NCBI GenBank assembly: GCA_027307295.1
Contig: DAHUXF010000029.1
Span: 1 to 14,520 of the forward strand
Reading direction: 5' to 3'
Source: Acidobacteriaceae bacterium
GTDB lineage: Bacteria; Acidobacteriota; Terriglobia; Terriglobales; Acidobacteriaceae
Length of the DNA: 14,520 bases
Every line of letters begins with the position of its first letter. Position 1 is the stretch's first letter. Positions 6,503 through 13,446 of the stretch are shown piece after piece. The position numbers and the translations under genes are program-made. The notes beneath the pieces are model-generated. The model saw only the letters and a program-made list of their open reading frames with translations. It did not search any database and was not told the DNA's origin.

Positions 6503-7846
6503 TTAACTGGCTTGGTTCCACTTATCGGCGACCCGCTGCATTTCGGCCGCGGCCGCAGTGGCTGCATTTTCCGGGCTCTCTTCACCCTTAAGGACCGCGG
6601 CAACCATTTTGGGAACCAGCGAACTGTTGAAAATTTCCATGTACGCCGGCGTCGCGATGCCGGGAACGCCGAGATTGGGAGTCCAATGCAGCGCATCCTG
6701 GAGCTCCGAATACTTGTATGGAGGATCGGCCTTGGGATCTTTCTCCAGCCGGACGATCAGATCGGGGACCGCTTTCGGATAAATCGGGAAGTTGCAGCCT
6801 TTGGACTGTTCGTAGCCGGTTCTGGAGCTATCGGCAAGATCTACCAGGAATTGCTTCGCGCCTTTCTGATTCTGGGCAAAGTTCCAGATCGCCGAACAAT
6901 TGGTGGCATGTGGCAGCGCCGTTATTCCCATGCCATTGCGGCCGAGCAGAGGCGGTTGCAGCCTTATCTTTTTCGCGATTTCAGGATTCTCCTTTTCCGC
7001 CATGCGCAGCAGACTGATGCCGTTGGTGGTGCAGGAAGTCTTGTGGGCCAGCATGGCCCGGACATTGCCACCTGACCCCCAGGCGAGTTGATCGGGCGTT
7101 CCCGAATCTTTGTAAAGGGCCTGGATGTACTTCAGAGCCCCAACCGCGAAAGTATTCTTGTTAAAGAGTGCATTGCCGCTTCCATCGAGAATCCACGCAC
7201 GAAAAGCGTACAGGATGGTGTGCAAGGTAATGTTGCCCTCCAGCGTTGGGGAAAACGCCAGACCGCAGGGAATGCCGAGTTGGTCGCGCAGTTTTTTCCC
7301 ACCGCCGAGCAGACTGCCGTAATGCACGGGGCCCAGCGGCATGCCAATTTGACCCCAATAATCCTGAAAGAAGTGCAGTGGGGAAGGAACCCAGAAATCG
7401 GCAAACGCAAAATATGTCTTGGTCTGGAAATTAAATGTTGACCTGTGCGCGAGTTGTTGGATAGCTCCGTATCTGGAAGCCACAGCCTGATAGATCTCGC
7501 CGTGGTCAATCATATGCTGGTGATACTCCGCTGGAGGCCAGGGGAATATCAAAAGGTCATGTCCTTTGCCCGCCTTGACCTCAGCGAATGCACGTCCGCG
7601 AATTTCTTCTATAGGGATTACGTCTACAGTTACCCGGGTATCGTTCTGCTTGCCCCAGTCCTGGGCCACAACGTTCACAAACCACTGATCAAATTCGGGA
7701 AGAAAGTGGGCCCATTTGGCGATTTTGAGCGTCTTCTGGCTGGCAAGAGCGCGCTCGGGGAAAAGAAAGAAGGGACCGCAAGCGGCTGCGCCGGCCGCTA
7801 ACTTGAGAAAATCACGTCGAGAAGTCGCGTGGCCTTTGGTGGTCAC
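6503..7846 (-). CDS. Tat-exported extracellular solute-binding protein (family 1), orphan
   Basis: From the GTG at 7846 this is a 447-residue protein. Residues 9-15 are S-R-R-D-F-L-K, followed by a hydrophobic A/G-rich stretch and an A-L-A-S cleavage region: a clear twin-arginine signal. The rest has the length and look of a family 1 (maltose-binding-like) periplasmic binding protein, with an opening strand (LKIAKWAHFLPEFDQWF), a GHDLLIFPWPP segment, and a C-terminal portion with P-x-Y-x-x-S-E-L-Q-D-A-L and helical A-rich end. The frame stays open to 8008, but that part would run into the preceding gene and reads as noise. The GTG with AAAGGG seven bases upstream sits directly before the Tat motif, so I choose it. 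No permease or ATPase gene is in the window, so the transporter is elsewhere or the protein works as a sensor or carrier for the cluster. The ligand is unknown. Confidence 0.85.
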   Translation of the reverse strand: MTTKGHATSRRDFLKLAAGAAACGPFFLFPERALASQKTLKIAKWAHFLPEFDQWFVNVVAQDWGKQNDTRVTVDVIPIEEIRGRAFAEVKAGKGHDLLIFPWPPAEYHQHMIDHGEIYQAVASRYGAIQQLAHRSTFNFQTKTYFAFADFWVPSPLHFFQDYWGQIGMPLGPVHYGSLLGGGKKLRDQLGIPCGLAFSPTLEGNITLHTILYAFRAWILDGSGNALFNKNTFAVGALKYIQALYKDSGTPDQLAWGSGGNVRAMLAHKTSCTTNGISLLRMAEKENPEIAKKIRLQPPLLGRNGMGITALPHATNCSAIWNFAQNQKGAKQFLVDLADSSRTGYEQSKGCNFPIYPKAVPDLIVRLEKDPKADPPYKYSELQDALHWTPNLGVPGIATPAYMEIFNSSLVPKMVAAVLKGEESPENAATAAAAEMQRVADKWNQAS

Positions 7847-7956
7847 CTGAGCACCCTTTTCAACCAAGAACTTTATCGTCAAACAGCGCAAACAAGCGCA
7901 CCCTGACTGAATCTGCCAGCCAGGGGTGGAAGAGCGAATTCGTCTTGTCGCCCAGA

Positions 7957-9129
7957 TCAAAACTCCGGGGCCGACTCGTTGCAGAATTTCCCCGTCTGCT
8001 GCAAGCAAGTAAAGTTTTGTGCTAGGAATGAATCCTGGAAGCTGCCACTTGGCAGACGAACCGCGTCCAGGAACGCATCATTGGCGATGGCGCCATTACG
8101 CGGATCCGGAATGCCTGGACAGATGAGCCAGACCGCACCTCCATCAGTGCCGTTCACCGCCTCCTGGCCTTCAGCTCCGCAGCCATTGGCCTCAAGCTGG
8201 TTGTTCAGTTCATCGGCGGTCAGGATGATTGGAGTTCCATCCAGATTAAAGCCGTTCTTTGCCCCGATGGCTGCGAATACATCGTGACAGGGCTGAACGG
8301 TGGCATTGGGAGGTTGTGTGAACCAGAAGTAAGTAATGATCCACATACCCAGCAGATCGTCGCAGAAGTAACCGAAAGGGCTATCGCTGAAGGTCTTATG
8401 CTTACAATTCTGATCTGTGTTGTTGATGCAGTTGCCGTCGCTGCCGTCCATGACATTTCGATTGGTGGCGAATCTCCAGTCCTGCCTTAGATTCGGAGTG
8501 AAGACAGCGTTGACGGTGCCGAGATCGAAGCAGGGTGTTGTGGGTACACCAGGGGCCTGCATATCTACTTGACACGGGTTCAGGGCGAAGCCTTGCGCAG
8601 TTGTCTGCTTAACCGCTGCGTACGCTTCGAAGTGGCCGACAATGTCCTGCATGTGGATGCCACGCGGGTTTGCACCGTTAACGATCGAGATTGTTTCACC
8701 GGCATTCGCCCCGCTAATGGCGCCTACCGTGCGCGAGTAGGTGGTTTCAAAGTTCGTCTGGTTGGTCAGGAAGGCCAGGATGGAGATGAACTCAAGGGTT
8801 TCTGGGGTTCCATTGGTGAAGGGACTGTTGCCATCGTCCGCGTTGCCGCCCGTGGTGGCCAGAATGCGGAAATTGCGGCGCGTGGGATCGTTGGTAGCGC
8901 ACGTGCTGTCCGCCACCCAATTGACTTGACTGCCAGTCGCTGGCGGACCGGTCTGCCGCGCACTCCCAAAGCGCCCAACCAACTGGGTCGGGTCGACACC
9001 ATTGTCCCCGTAGAACTGATCACTGAAATCGCACGGCGGAGGGTTGATCGGGGTAAAGGTCTGGGCGGACGCAAGCCCAACCATCATCACAACAACACAT
9101 GCGAGAATGCTTTTCAATACGCTCTTCAC
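7957..9129 (-). CDS. Secreted cysteine-rich protein of unknown function
   Basis: From the GTG at 9129 this is a 390-residue protein with a Sec signal peptide (KSVLKSILACVVVMMVGLAS-AQ). The mature part contains 12 cysteines, enough for six disulfides, spread from a PPPCDF segment near the start to KFCNESAPEF at the C-terminus. No CxxCH haem motif is present. It is rich in N, G, T, D and aromatic residues, with a hydrophobic W/Y/F stretch (LLGMWIITYFWF) in the middle and an EFISILAFLTNQTNFETTYSRTVGA segment near the front. I do not recognise a family. The start is set by GAGGAGG at 9138-9144, eight bases upstream; the frame is open to 9285 but that part overlaps the SCO gene and lacks the signal peptide at its front. 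It lies 85 bp after the SCO gene and 110 bp before the solute-binding protein gene, so a role with the multicopper oxidase is likely but unproven. Confidence 0.8.
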   Translation of the reverse strand: MKSVLKSILACVVVMMVGLASAQTFTPINPPPCDFSDQFYGDNGVDPTQLVGRFGSARQTGPPATGSQVNWVADSTCATNDPTRRNFRILATTGGNADDGNSPFTNGTPETLEFISILAFLTNQTNFETTYSRTVGAISGANAGETISIVNGANPRGIHMQDIVGHFEAYAAVKQTTAQGFALNPCQVDMQAPGVPTTPCFDLGTVNAVFTPNLRQDWRFATNRNVMDGSDGNCINNTDQNCKHKTFSDSPFGYFCDDLLGMWIITYFWFTQPPNATVQPCHDVFAAIGAKNGFNLDGTPIILTADELNNQLEANGCGAEGQEAVNGTDGGAVWLICPGIPDPRNGAIANDAFLDAVRLPSGSFQDSFLAQNFTCLQQTGKFCNESAPEF

Positions 9130-9137
9130 AGCACTAT

Positions 9138-9144
9138 CCTCCTC
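9138..9144 (-). promoter_or_regulatory. Ribosome binding site fixing the 12-Cys protein start
   Basis: On the minus strand GAGGAGG stands eight bases before the GTG at 9129. This selects a start immediately before a good signal peptide and rejects the upstream ATG at 9285. Confidence 0.8.
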
Positions 9145-9214
9145 GGGCCGCGCTCGCCGCGACCCCGGATCGAAAATCTGTTTGACAACAACATTGCCTG
9201 ACGCACTCCTGCTT

Positions 9215-9892
9215 TTACGGCGCTTGCACCCGGTTTTGCTCAGGGTGGACCATCCACTCCAGTGTTTCCGCAATCCATTGCGCATGTGCCATTCCCGGAC
9301 AAGCAGACCACAACATCAGCGGCTCGTTGCCGTAACGCACGTTGCCGATGTGCTGCGTCTTGTCCGCGTCGATGGCCGGATCCGGATATGAAAACCCAAT
9401 GGCCCTGCGCAGCTTCTCCATGTCGTCGGGCTTGGCAGTAAAGAAGGTCCAGCCTGGGCCGGCGCCAAATTTCCGCCGGTATTGCCAGATCACGCTCACC
9501 GTGTCCTCCGCCGGCTTCAAGGTGAAGGAATACATGTGGATGTCGCGGCCGACTTGCCTGCCTAGCAGCTTCTGCACCCGGGCAAGGTTGGCGGTCACCA
9601 GCGGACAAATCTCATCGCAGTTGGCAAAGAAAAAATTTAAGGTCACTGCCTTGTCCTTAACCAAGTCATCGTAGAAGTGCACTTGCTTGCCTTCATGGGA
9701 AATGAGCGAAATGTTGGGCAAGTTATATTTTTGGATCCGTTGGCGCGCCTTGTCTGACAAGGTAAGCGCCGGGGGAGCAGGAGGGACTTTGCCGAAGGCA
9801 GCGCTGACTGGAAAACCGTCCAACAGAGGCGAGGCTGCCAGCGGCGCTGCTGCCGCAAGGCTCACGAACTTTCGTCTTGAAATATCAGGCAT
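9215..9892 (-). CDS. SCO1/SenC family copper chaperone, Tat-exported
   Basis: From the ATG at 9892 this is a 225-residue protein. A twin-arginine motif (I-S-R-R-K-F-V-S-L, R6-R7) heads an A-rich signal. The SCO thioredoxin-fold core has the copper-binding C-x3-C-P motif (C92-D-E-I-C96-P), the family segment S-F-T-L-K-P-A-E-D-T with following KFGAGPGWTFFTA, and a conserved-position His (H181, in KTQHIG). All three copper ligands expected for SCO proteins are thus present. SCO proteins carry copper to cytochrome oxidase CuA or act as thiol reductants. Here, next to a multicopper oxidase and with no oxidase subunits in view, copper delivery to that enzyme is the simplest reading. AAAGGAG at 9901-9907 is eight bases from the ATG; an in-frame ATG at 9919 lies upstream of it and is rejected. 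Confidence 0.92.
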   Translation of the reverse strand: MPDISRRKFVSLAAAAPLAASPLLDGFPVSAAFGKVPPAPPALTLSDKARQRIQKYNLPNISLISHEGKQVHFYDDLVKDKAVTLNFFFANCDEICPLVTANLARVQKLLGRQVGRDIHMYSFTLKPAEDTVSVIWQYRRKFGAGPGWTFFTAKPDDMEKLRRAIGFSYPDPAIDADKTQHIGNVRYGNEPLMLWSACPGMAHAQWIAETLEWMVHPEQNRVQAP

Positions 9893-9908
9893 GATTCGAT
9901 CTCCTTTC

Positions 9909-9941
9909 GCGCCCCGCACAAGACTCTGTTGCGCGGGGCGC
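9909..9941 (-). promoter_or_regulatory. Intercistronic hairpin between oxidase and SCO genes
   Basis: GCGCCCCGC (9909-9917) and GCGGGGCGC (9933-9941) form a perfect 9-bp GC stem around a 15-base loop. It fills most of the 63-bp gap between the oxidase stop and the SCO start and ends two bases from the SCO Shine-Dalgarno sequence. There is no T-run, so it is more likely an mRNA processing or stability element, or a partial attenuator, than a terminator. Confidence 0.6.
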
Positions 9942-9955
9942 AGTTTCTCAGCTCG

Positions 9956-11965
9956 TTACGGTACCTGCACGTTGTCGCCTGTCGGCTCGACGTGCCACAG
10001 TGCCATCATGGCGTGGTCCTCATGCACCACGTTATGGCAGTGGATGGGGTACTTGCCCAGCCAATCGCGGAAGCGGAAGAACAGCTCAACCCGCTCGTTG
10101 GGATGCAACTGGGTCACATCCTTACGTCCCTGGTCAGCGGGTACGTTCGGCGCCACCCGGTTGCGGTTCAATATCTGGTGTTCCTCCAGGTGGATGTGGA
10201 CGGGGTGCGTCCAATCGCCCGTGAGATTGGTCAGGAGCCAGTGCTCGACGCTGTTCTGCTGCACCGTGAAACGGAAGGTGTTGCAATCCATAAACTGACC
10301 GTTGATCGACCATTGTCCATTCAAGCGATCGAACTTAAAGGTCCGAACAACTCTTGGCTCATCGGTTGTGGTCGGCAGAGAATAGAACTTCTGCCTGCTC
10401 GGAGGCAAGCTGTTGTCCTTGACTTTGGGACCGGTTACACGGAACTGGATCACCTGGTCGCCTGCGCCAGCTGCCTTGATTGCTGGCGTTGTCGGTCCCA
10501 GAACCTGGGTGCATTCGGTGTTGACCGGCTCGTTCTGCGCGAAGAGCTGACTGTCAACCGCCACCGGTCCCTGACCGTTGATCTGGTTCAGTCGGTTCTC
10601 CAGGTAGAGCGTCTGGCCGGCAAAGTTAGTGAAATCAATCACCACGTCCACGCGCTCCGCGGGGCCAATGCGCACGCTGTTAACTTGAATGGGCACAGGA
10701 ATGAGGTTGCCGTCAGTGCCAATCAGGAAAAATGGATTGGTCGTCGGCGAACTGGTGCCTCCAACATTGCCGGTCAGGAAGAACTCGTAGAAACGAGATG
10801 GACCTGTATCCAGTAGACGGAAACGATAACGCCGGGGTGAAACCTGGAAGAAGGGCTGGATCGTGCCGTTCACCAGAAACTTGTCGCCCAGGATACCGTC
10901 CAGATTAAACAGGTCGAATACCAGCTGGCCGGTGTCCGGATCAAAGACTTTGTCCGCGAAGGCCAGTGGAATATCGAACTGCGGGAAGCTAGGCAAACGG
11001 AAACCGGTGGTTTCATCGCCGGTATCGAACTGGTTGAACAGGCAATAGAACCCGACCAGGCCCTTGTAGGTGTTCTGCGACGTGAAGTCCACGCGGTGAT
11101 CGTGATACCATAGCGTGCCCAGTGCCTCATGGATGTCGCCATTGGGAGCATTGGTGGAGTTGAACCCGGCCAGCACATTGGGATAGTACTGATCGCAGAA
11201 GTGTCCGTTGGTATAGAAGTCGCAGGGATTTCCGTCACTCTCTGAAGGATTGTGCGCATTGTGCAGATGAGTAGTCACTGAAGCCATGCCAAACCCGGTG
11301 TTGTTCTTCTCCGTGATTGATGGCAGCGAATTGATGTTGCGCGTCAGCTGCGGCTTGCCATAGAAGGCTTGATAGGTCGGTCCAGGACTACGCGTACCGG
11401 TGCCGTCGTCGAAACCCCAAACTGTCTGGAGCGGCAGACTCGGCGAAAAGCTGGTTGTGAACTGCCTCTGGTTGAACTGGTAGAGCGTACCAGGAACCAC
11501 TGGGAACCTGGTGGGGTCAATGAGTGGCGCTTGGAAAGGAGCGGCCCGCACTTCTCCTGCGCCGGCATTTGGATTTTCGGTCGGTGCCGGACTCAGCGAC
11601 GAAACTGTCTTTGCCAGCGGCATGACAGTCAGCGGCGTCACAAATGGAACAGTCGCTGGACTGGCCAATTGATTGCCGGGCACACAGTTCTGATTTGTGC
11701 CGGGACTGGTATTCTGCCCGGAGCTGGGCGGGTTATTCGTTTTCACTGACTTGCCGTTGACGTTGCCAGGGGTGAGTGTTTGGGCCCGTGCGCTCAATCC
11801 GCTCTTGGCTACCAGCATACCGCCGGCTGTGAGCAGCCCCATCTTGACGAGGTCGCGCCGGCTGGTGAGGCCAGCGGCAATCAGTTCACGCCGGTTTTTG
11901 GCCGCGTTGAGCATTTCGCGGTAGCGCGCCCTGGAAACCTTTTCGCCGAAAACGTTGAAGTGCAT
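9956..11965 (-). CDS. Multicopper oxidase, CotA/laccase-like, Tat-exported
   Basis: From the ATG at 11965 this is a 669-residue protein. A 35-residue leader precedes a twin-arginine motif (T-S-R-R-D-L-V-K-M, R36-R37) and hydrophobic stretch. A low-complexity N/P/S/T linker runs to about residue 150, then three cupredoxin domains. All four copper-binding blocks are present: HLHNAHNPSESDG (H233, H235), HDH (288-290), HPVHIH (587-592) and HCHNVVHEDHAM (642-653) with an axial Met. The first block matches the HLHGGxTPxxSDG pattern of CotA and related bilirubin/phenoxazinone oxidases better than that of CueO or ascorbate oxidases. It should oxidise phenolic, metal or other electron-rich substrates while reducing O2 to water outside the cytoplasm. 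GAGGAGG at 11972-11978 is six bases from this ATG; the upstream ATG at 12004 is not used. It is first in the five-gene leftward cluster. Confidence 0.95.
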   Translation of the reverse strand: MHFNVFGEKVSRARYREMLNAAKNRRELIAAGLTSRRDLVKMGLLTAGGMLVAKSGLSARAQTLTPGNVNGKSVKTNNPPSSGQNTSPGTNQNCVPGNQLASPATVPFVTPLTVMPLAKTVSSLSPAPTENPNAGAGEVRAAPFQAPLIDPTRFPVVPGTLYQFNQRQFTTSFSPSLPLQTVWGFDDGTGTRSPGPTYQAFYGKPQLTRNINSLPSITEKNNTGFGMASVTTHLHNAHNPSESDGNPCDFYTNGHFCDQYYPNVLAGFNSTNAPNGDIHEALGTLWYHDHRVDFTSQNTYKGLVGFYCLFNQFDTGDETTGFRLPSFPQFDIPLAFADKVFDPDTGQLVFDLFNLDGILGDKFLVNGTIQPFFQVSPRRYRFRLLDTGPSRFYEFFLTGNVGGTSSPTTNPFFLIGTDGNLIPVPIQVNSVRIGPAERVDVVIDFTNFAGQTLYLENRLNQINGQGPVAVDSQLFAQNEPVNTECTQVLGPTTPAIKAAGAGDQVIQFRVTGPKVKDNSLPPSRQKFYSLPTTTDEPRVVRTFKFDRLNGQWSINGQFMDCNTFRFTVQQNSVEHWLLTNLTGDWTHPVHIHLEEHQILNRNRVAPNVPADQGRKDVTQLHPNERVELFFRFRDWLGKYPIHCHNVVHEDHAMMALWHVEPTGDNVQVP

Positions 11966-11971
11966 GACTTG

Positions 11972-11978
11972 CCTCCTC
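11972..11978 (-). promoter_or_regulatory. Ribosome binding site fixing the multicopper oxidase start
   Basis: GAGGAGG on the minus strand, six bases before the ATG at 11965. The alternative in-frame ATG at 12004 lies upstream of this site. Confidence 0.8.
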
Positions 11979-12006
11979 TCTTGCGGTTGCCGCCTGACAA
12001 CCATGT

Positions 12007-12022
12007 TTCAAGGCAACTTGAA
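12007..12022 (-). promoter_or_regulatory. Inverted repeat in the multicopper oxidase leader
   Basis: TTCAAG and CTTGAA (6 bp) flank four bases, about 41 bases upstream of the oxidase start. It may be a leader hairpin or a small operator half-site pair. Confidence 0.4.
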
Positions 12023-12041
12023 GGTGCCGGCGCGAAGTCGG

Positions 12042-12053
12042 TGCCGATCGGCA
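12042..12053. promoter_or_regulatory. 12-bp perfect palindrome upstream of the multicopper oxidase gene
   Basis: TGCCGATCGGCA is a perfect 12-bp palindrome centred about 82 bp before the oxidase start codon. Its location in the intergenic region between a regulator gene and the oxidase operon makes it an operator candidate. Confidence 0.45.
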
Positions 12054-12151
12054 AACCTATGACCAAGCACCAGGACCGAAAGCTTATCCCGCCCGCGTTT
12101 CGCGGCAACAATAAAGAGTTAGCAGAAATGTCTTTTCGTTAGCATTTTGTG

Positions 12152-12190
12152 CGATGACGTTGATCTAGGCGAAGCACAGAGCCGTCATCG
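12152..12190. repeat. Inverted repeat, 8-bp arms, 23-bp spacer
   Basis: CGATGACG (12152-12159) and CGTCATCG (12183-12190) are perfect inverted arms in the region between the AraC gene and the oxidase gene. No T-run follows on either strand. It may be a bipartite regulator site. Confidence 0.4.
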
Positions 12191-12258
12191 TAAGCGCGGT
12201 ATGTGAGATAAAATCACGCGCAGGTCATAAGTTCTGTCTGCGATGCATCCCTTTCATA

Positions 12259-12342
12259 GCGAGGGAGAATTACAGCCCGCACTTGTCGTATGGTATGTTT
12301 GGTGCGGCCGCAAAAGAGAGCTTACTGCTGGGTCTCCCTCGC
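12259..12342 (-). repeat. Nested inverted repeats just after the AraC gene
   Basis: A perfect 10-bp pair (GCGAGGGAGA 12259-12268, TCTCCCTCGC 12333-12342) encloses a second 6-bp pair (CCGCAC 12277-12282, GTGCGG 12302-12307). On the minus strand the structure begins 12 bases after the AraC stop codon, so it could be a folded 3' end of that transcript or a leader of the oxidase operon. It lacks the T-tract of an intrinsic terminator. Confidence 0.5.
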
Positions 12343-12354
12343 ATAAGCGAATCT

Positions 12355-12852
12355 TCAACTATTAACAATTCGTCGGCTTTGTTTTTCTCGGTAACTTCGA
12401 GGTGCTAGCCGGAAATGCCGTTCGAATGCGCGGGTGAAGCTTGAGGTGTGTTCATAACCTACTGCCCAGGCGATTTCCTTGATGCTCATGCTGGTACGCA
12501 CAAGGAGGTCGGCTGCGCGTTGCATTTTTTGCTCCGTGAGCAACCGACCGAGTCCCAGGCCGGTGTGCTGCTTGAATAGATGTTGAAGATGCGAATGACT
12601 CAGATTGCATTCACGAGCCAGGTCGTGAATCTTGTGAGGCGAACCGGATTCAATCATTTGCAGGATTTTACAGAGACGGCAATCGCGCACCATCTGGATA
12701 AGAGTACCCGGCTTAACCGCTTTGCTCTTGGCTGCCCCATTGCACGCAGCGATGTTCTCCGGTTCTCTATTCCTCAAGGCGAGGTTTGCGCCGTTCTGCG
12801 ACAACGCGCTATTGGTAGCGTTCTTCTTTGAAGGCGAATGAAATACACCCAT
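12355..12852 (-). CDS. Stand-alone AraC-type DNA-binding protein
   Basis: This 165-residue protein has a basic, disordered-looking N-terminus of about 50 residues (rich in N, S, A, K) and then a single AraC/XylS double helix-turn-helix domain to the end. Recognisable pieces are LARECNLSHSHLQHLFKQHTG, the first HTH, and MSIKEIAWAVGYEHTSSFTRAFERHF with the P-x-x-Y-R closing motif, the second. There is no cupin or other sensing domain, so it either needs a partner or responds through its own level. GGAGGG at 12858-12863 lies five bases before the ATG. It is encoded 389 bp upstream of the multicopper oxidase gene on the same strand, which makes it the nearest candidate regulator of that cluster. 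It is a paralog of the shorter AraC-type protein at 13693-14016. Confidence 0.9.
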   Translation of the reverse strand: MGVFHSPSKKNATNSALSQNGANLALRNREPENIAACNGAAKSKAVKPGTLIQMVRDCRLCKILQMIESGSPHKIHDLARECNLSHSHLQHLFKQHTGLGLGRLLTEQKMQRAADLLVRTSMSIKEIAWAVGYEHTSSFTRAFERHFRLAPRSYREKQSRRIVNS

Positions 12853-13322
12853 GGGAGCCCTCCACGGTCCTCCTTCATGTCCGTTCGCGCATGGCGTCGA
12901 GACAGAGTGTTGGAACTCGTGTGAGCCGATGATTGTCGCAGGAGAATAAAATCGTCCAGTGGCAACTGCACCGGCAATCTGTTGTCTTCAGACTGCTTCC
13001 CTCATTCCGTGGTGGATGTACCTAAGACCATCCGACTGACTGTTCCGTCGCAACCAGCCTGATGTTCCTTGCGGGTCCGGTGATCTGTCACGCTCTTTGA
13101 TTTTCTCGACGTAATCACCACATCGGCGAAGTGACCGCGATTTTGACAGCAGCAATAAAGGAGAGTCAACGGGCACCGCTTAGCCGTATCGGCTATTTCT
13201 TAGCCCTAGGCGCTAGGATCACTCGGCGAATTAGAGTTGTCTCCTCGTTCAGTTTTGATTTTGCCAATTCGGTGCTGGCTCGCAGAAATACTCTGCTCTT
13301 GATCGATAGCTGTGACGGAAAA
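12853..13322. other. Intergenic region, no gene seen
   Basis: These 470 bases precede the longer AraC gene on the minus strand. Open frames on both strands (for example plus 13131-13454) have no ribosome binding site and no protein-like composition. The promoter of the AraC gene must lie in its left part, but I find no box convincing enough to name. Confidence 0.4.
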
Positions 13323-13347
13323 ATGGGTTGGGTTTCTCCCAACCCAT
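13323..13347 (-). terminator. Intrinsic terminator for leftward transcription
   Basis: On the minus strand ATGGGTTGGG, a five-base loop AGAAA and CCCAACCCAT form a perfect 10-bp stem, followed at once by TTTT (13319-13322, five T with the last stem base). A further CTGTG/CACAG pair can close the base of the stem around the T-run. On the plus strand there is no T-run after the stem. It would end a transcript coming from the shorter AraC gene at 13693-14016 and isolate it from the next AraC gene. Confidence 0.7.
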
Positions 13348-13446
13348 CACAGTGTGGAGCGACGAGGAATCGCATGAAAGCCAGACGGAGGCTTCAAAGA
13401 GGGCTGCACAGTCACTGCGGATGGGCTTCGGCACCCATTGAATCGG

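Noticed and set aside
6437..7075. 212-codon plus-strand open frame
   Set aside because: It is the shadow of the solute-binding protein gene and has no recognisable domain.
7847..8008. Upstream extension of the solute-binding protein to 8008
   Set aside because: It would overlap the preceding gene and add 54 residues of noise before the Tat motif; the GTG at 7846 fits better.
8569..9201. 210-codon plus-strand open frame
   Set aside because: It lies opposite the 12-Cys secreted protein. The minus-strand frame has a signal peptide and GAGGAGG at the right distance; this one has neither.
9929..10816. 295-codon plus-strand open frame
   Set aside because: It is antisense to the multicopper oxidase, whose copper motifs, Tat signal and ribosome binding site are unambiguous.
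13338..13352. 13323-13347 hairpin as a rightward terminator
   Set aside because: On the plus strand no T-run follows the stem and no plus-strand gene lies before it; only the leftward direction has the T-tract.
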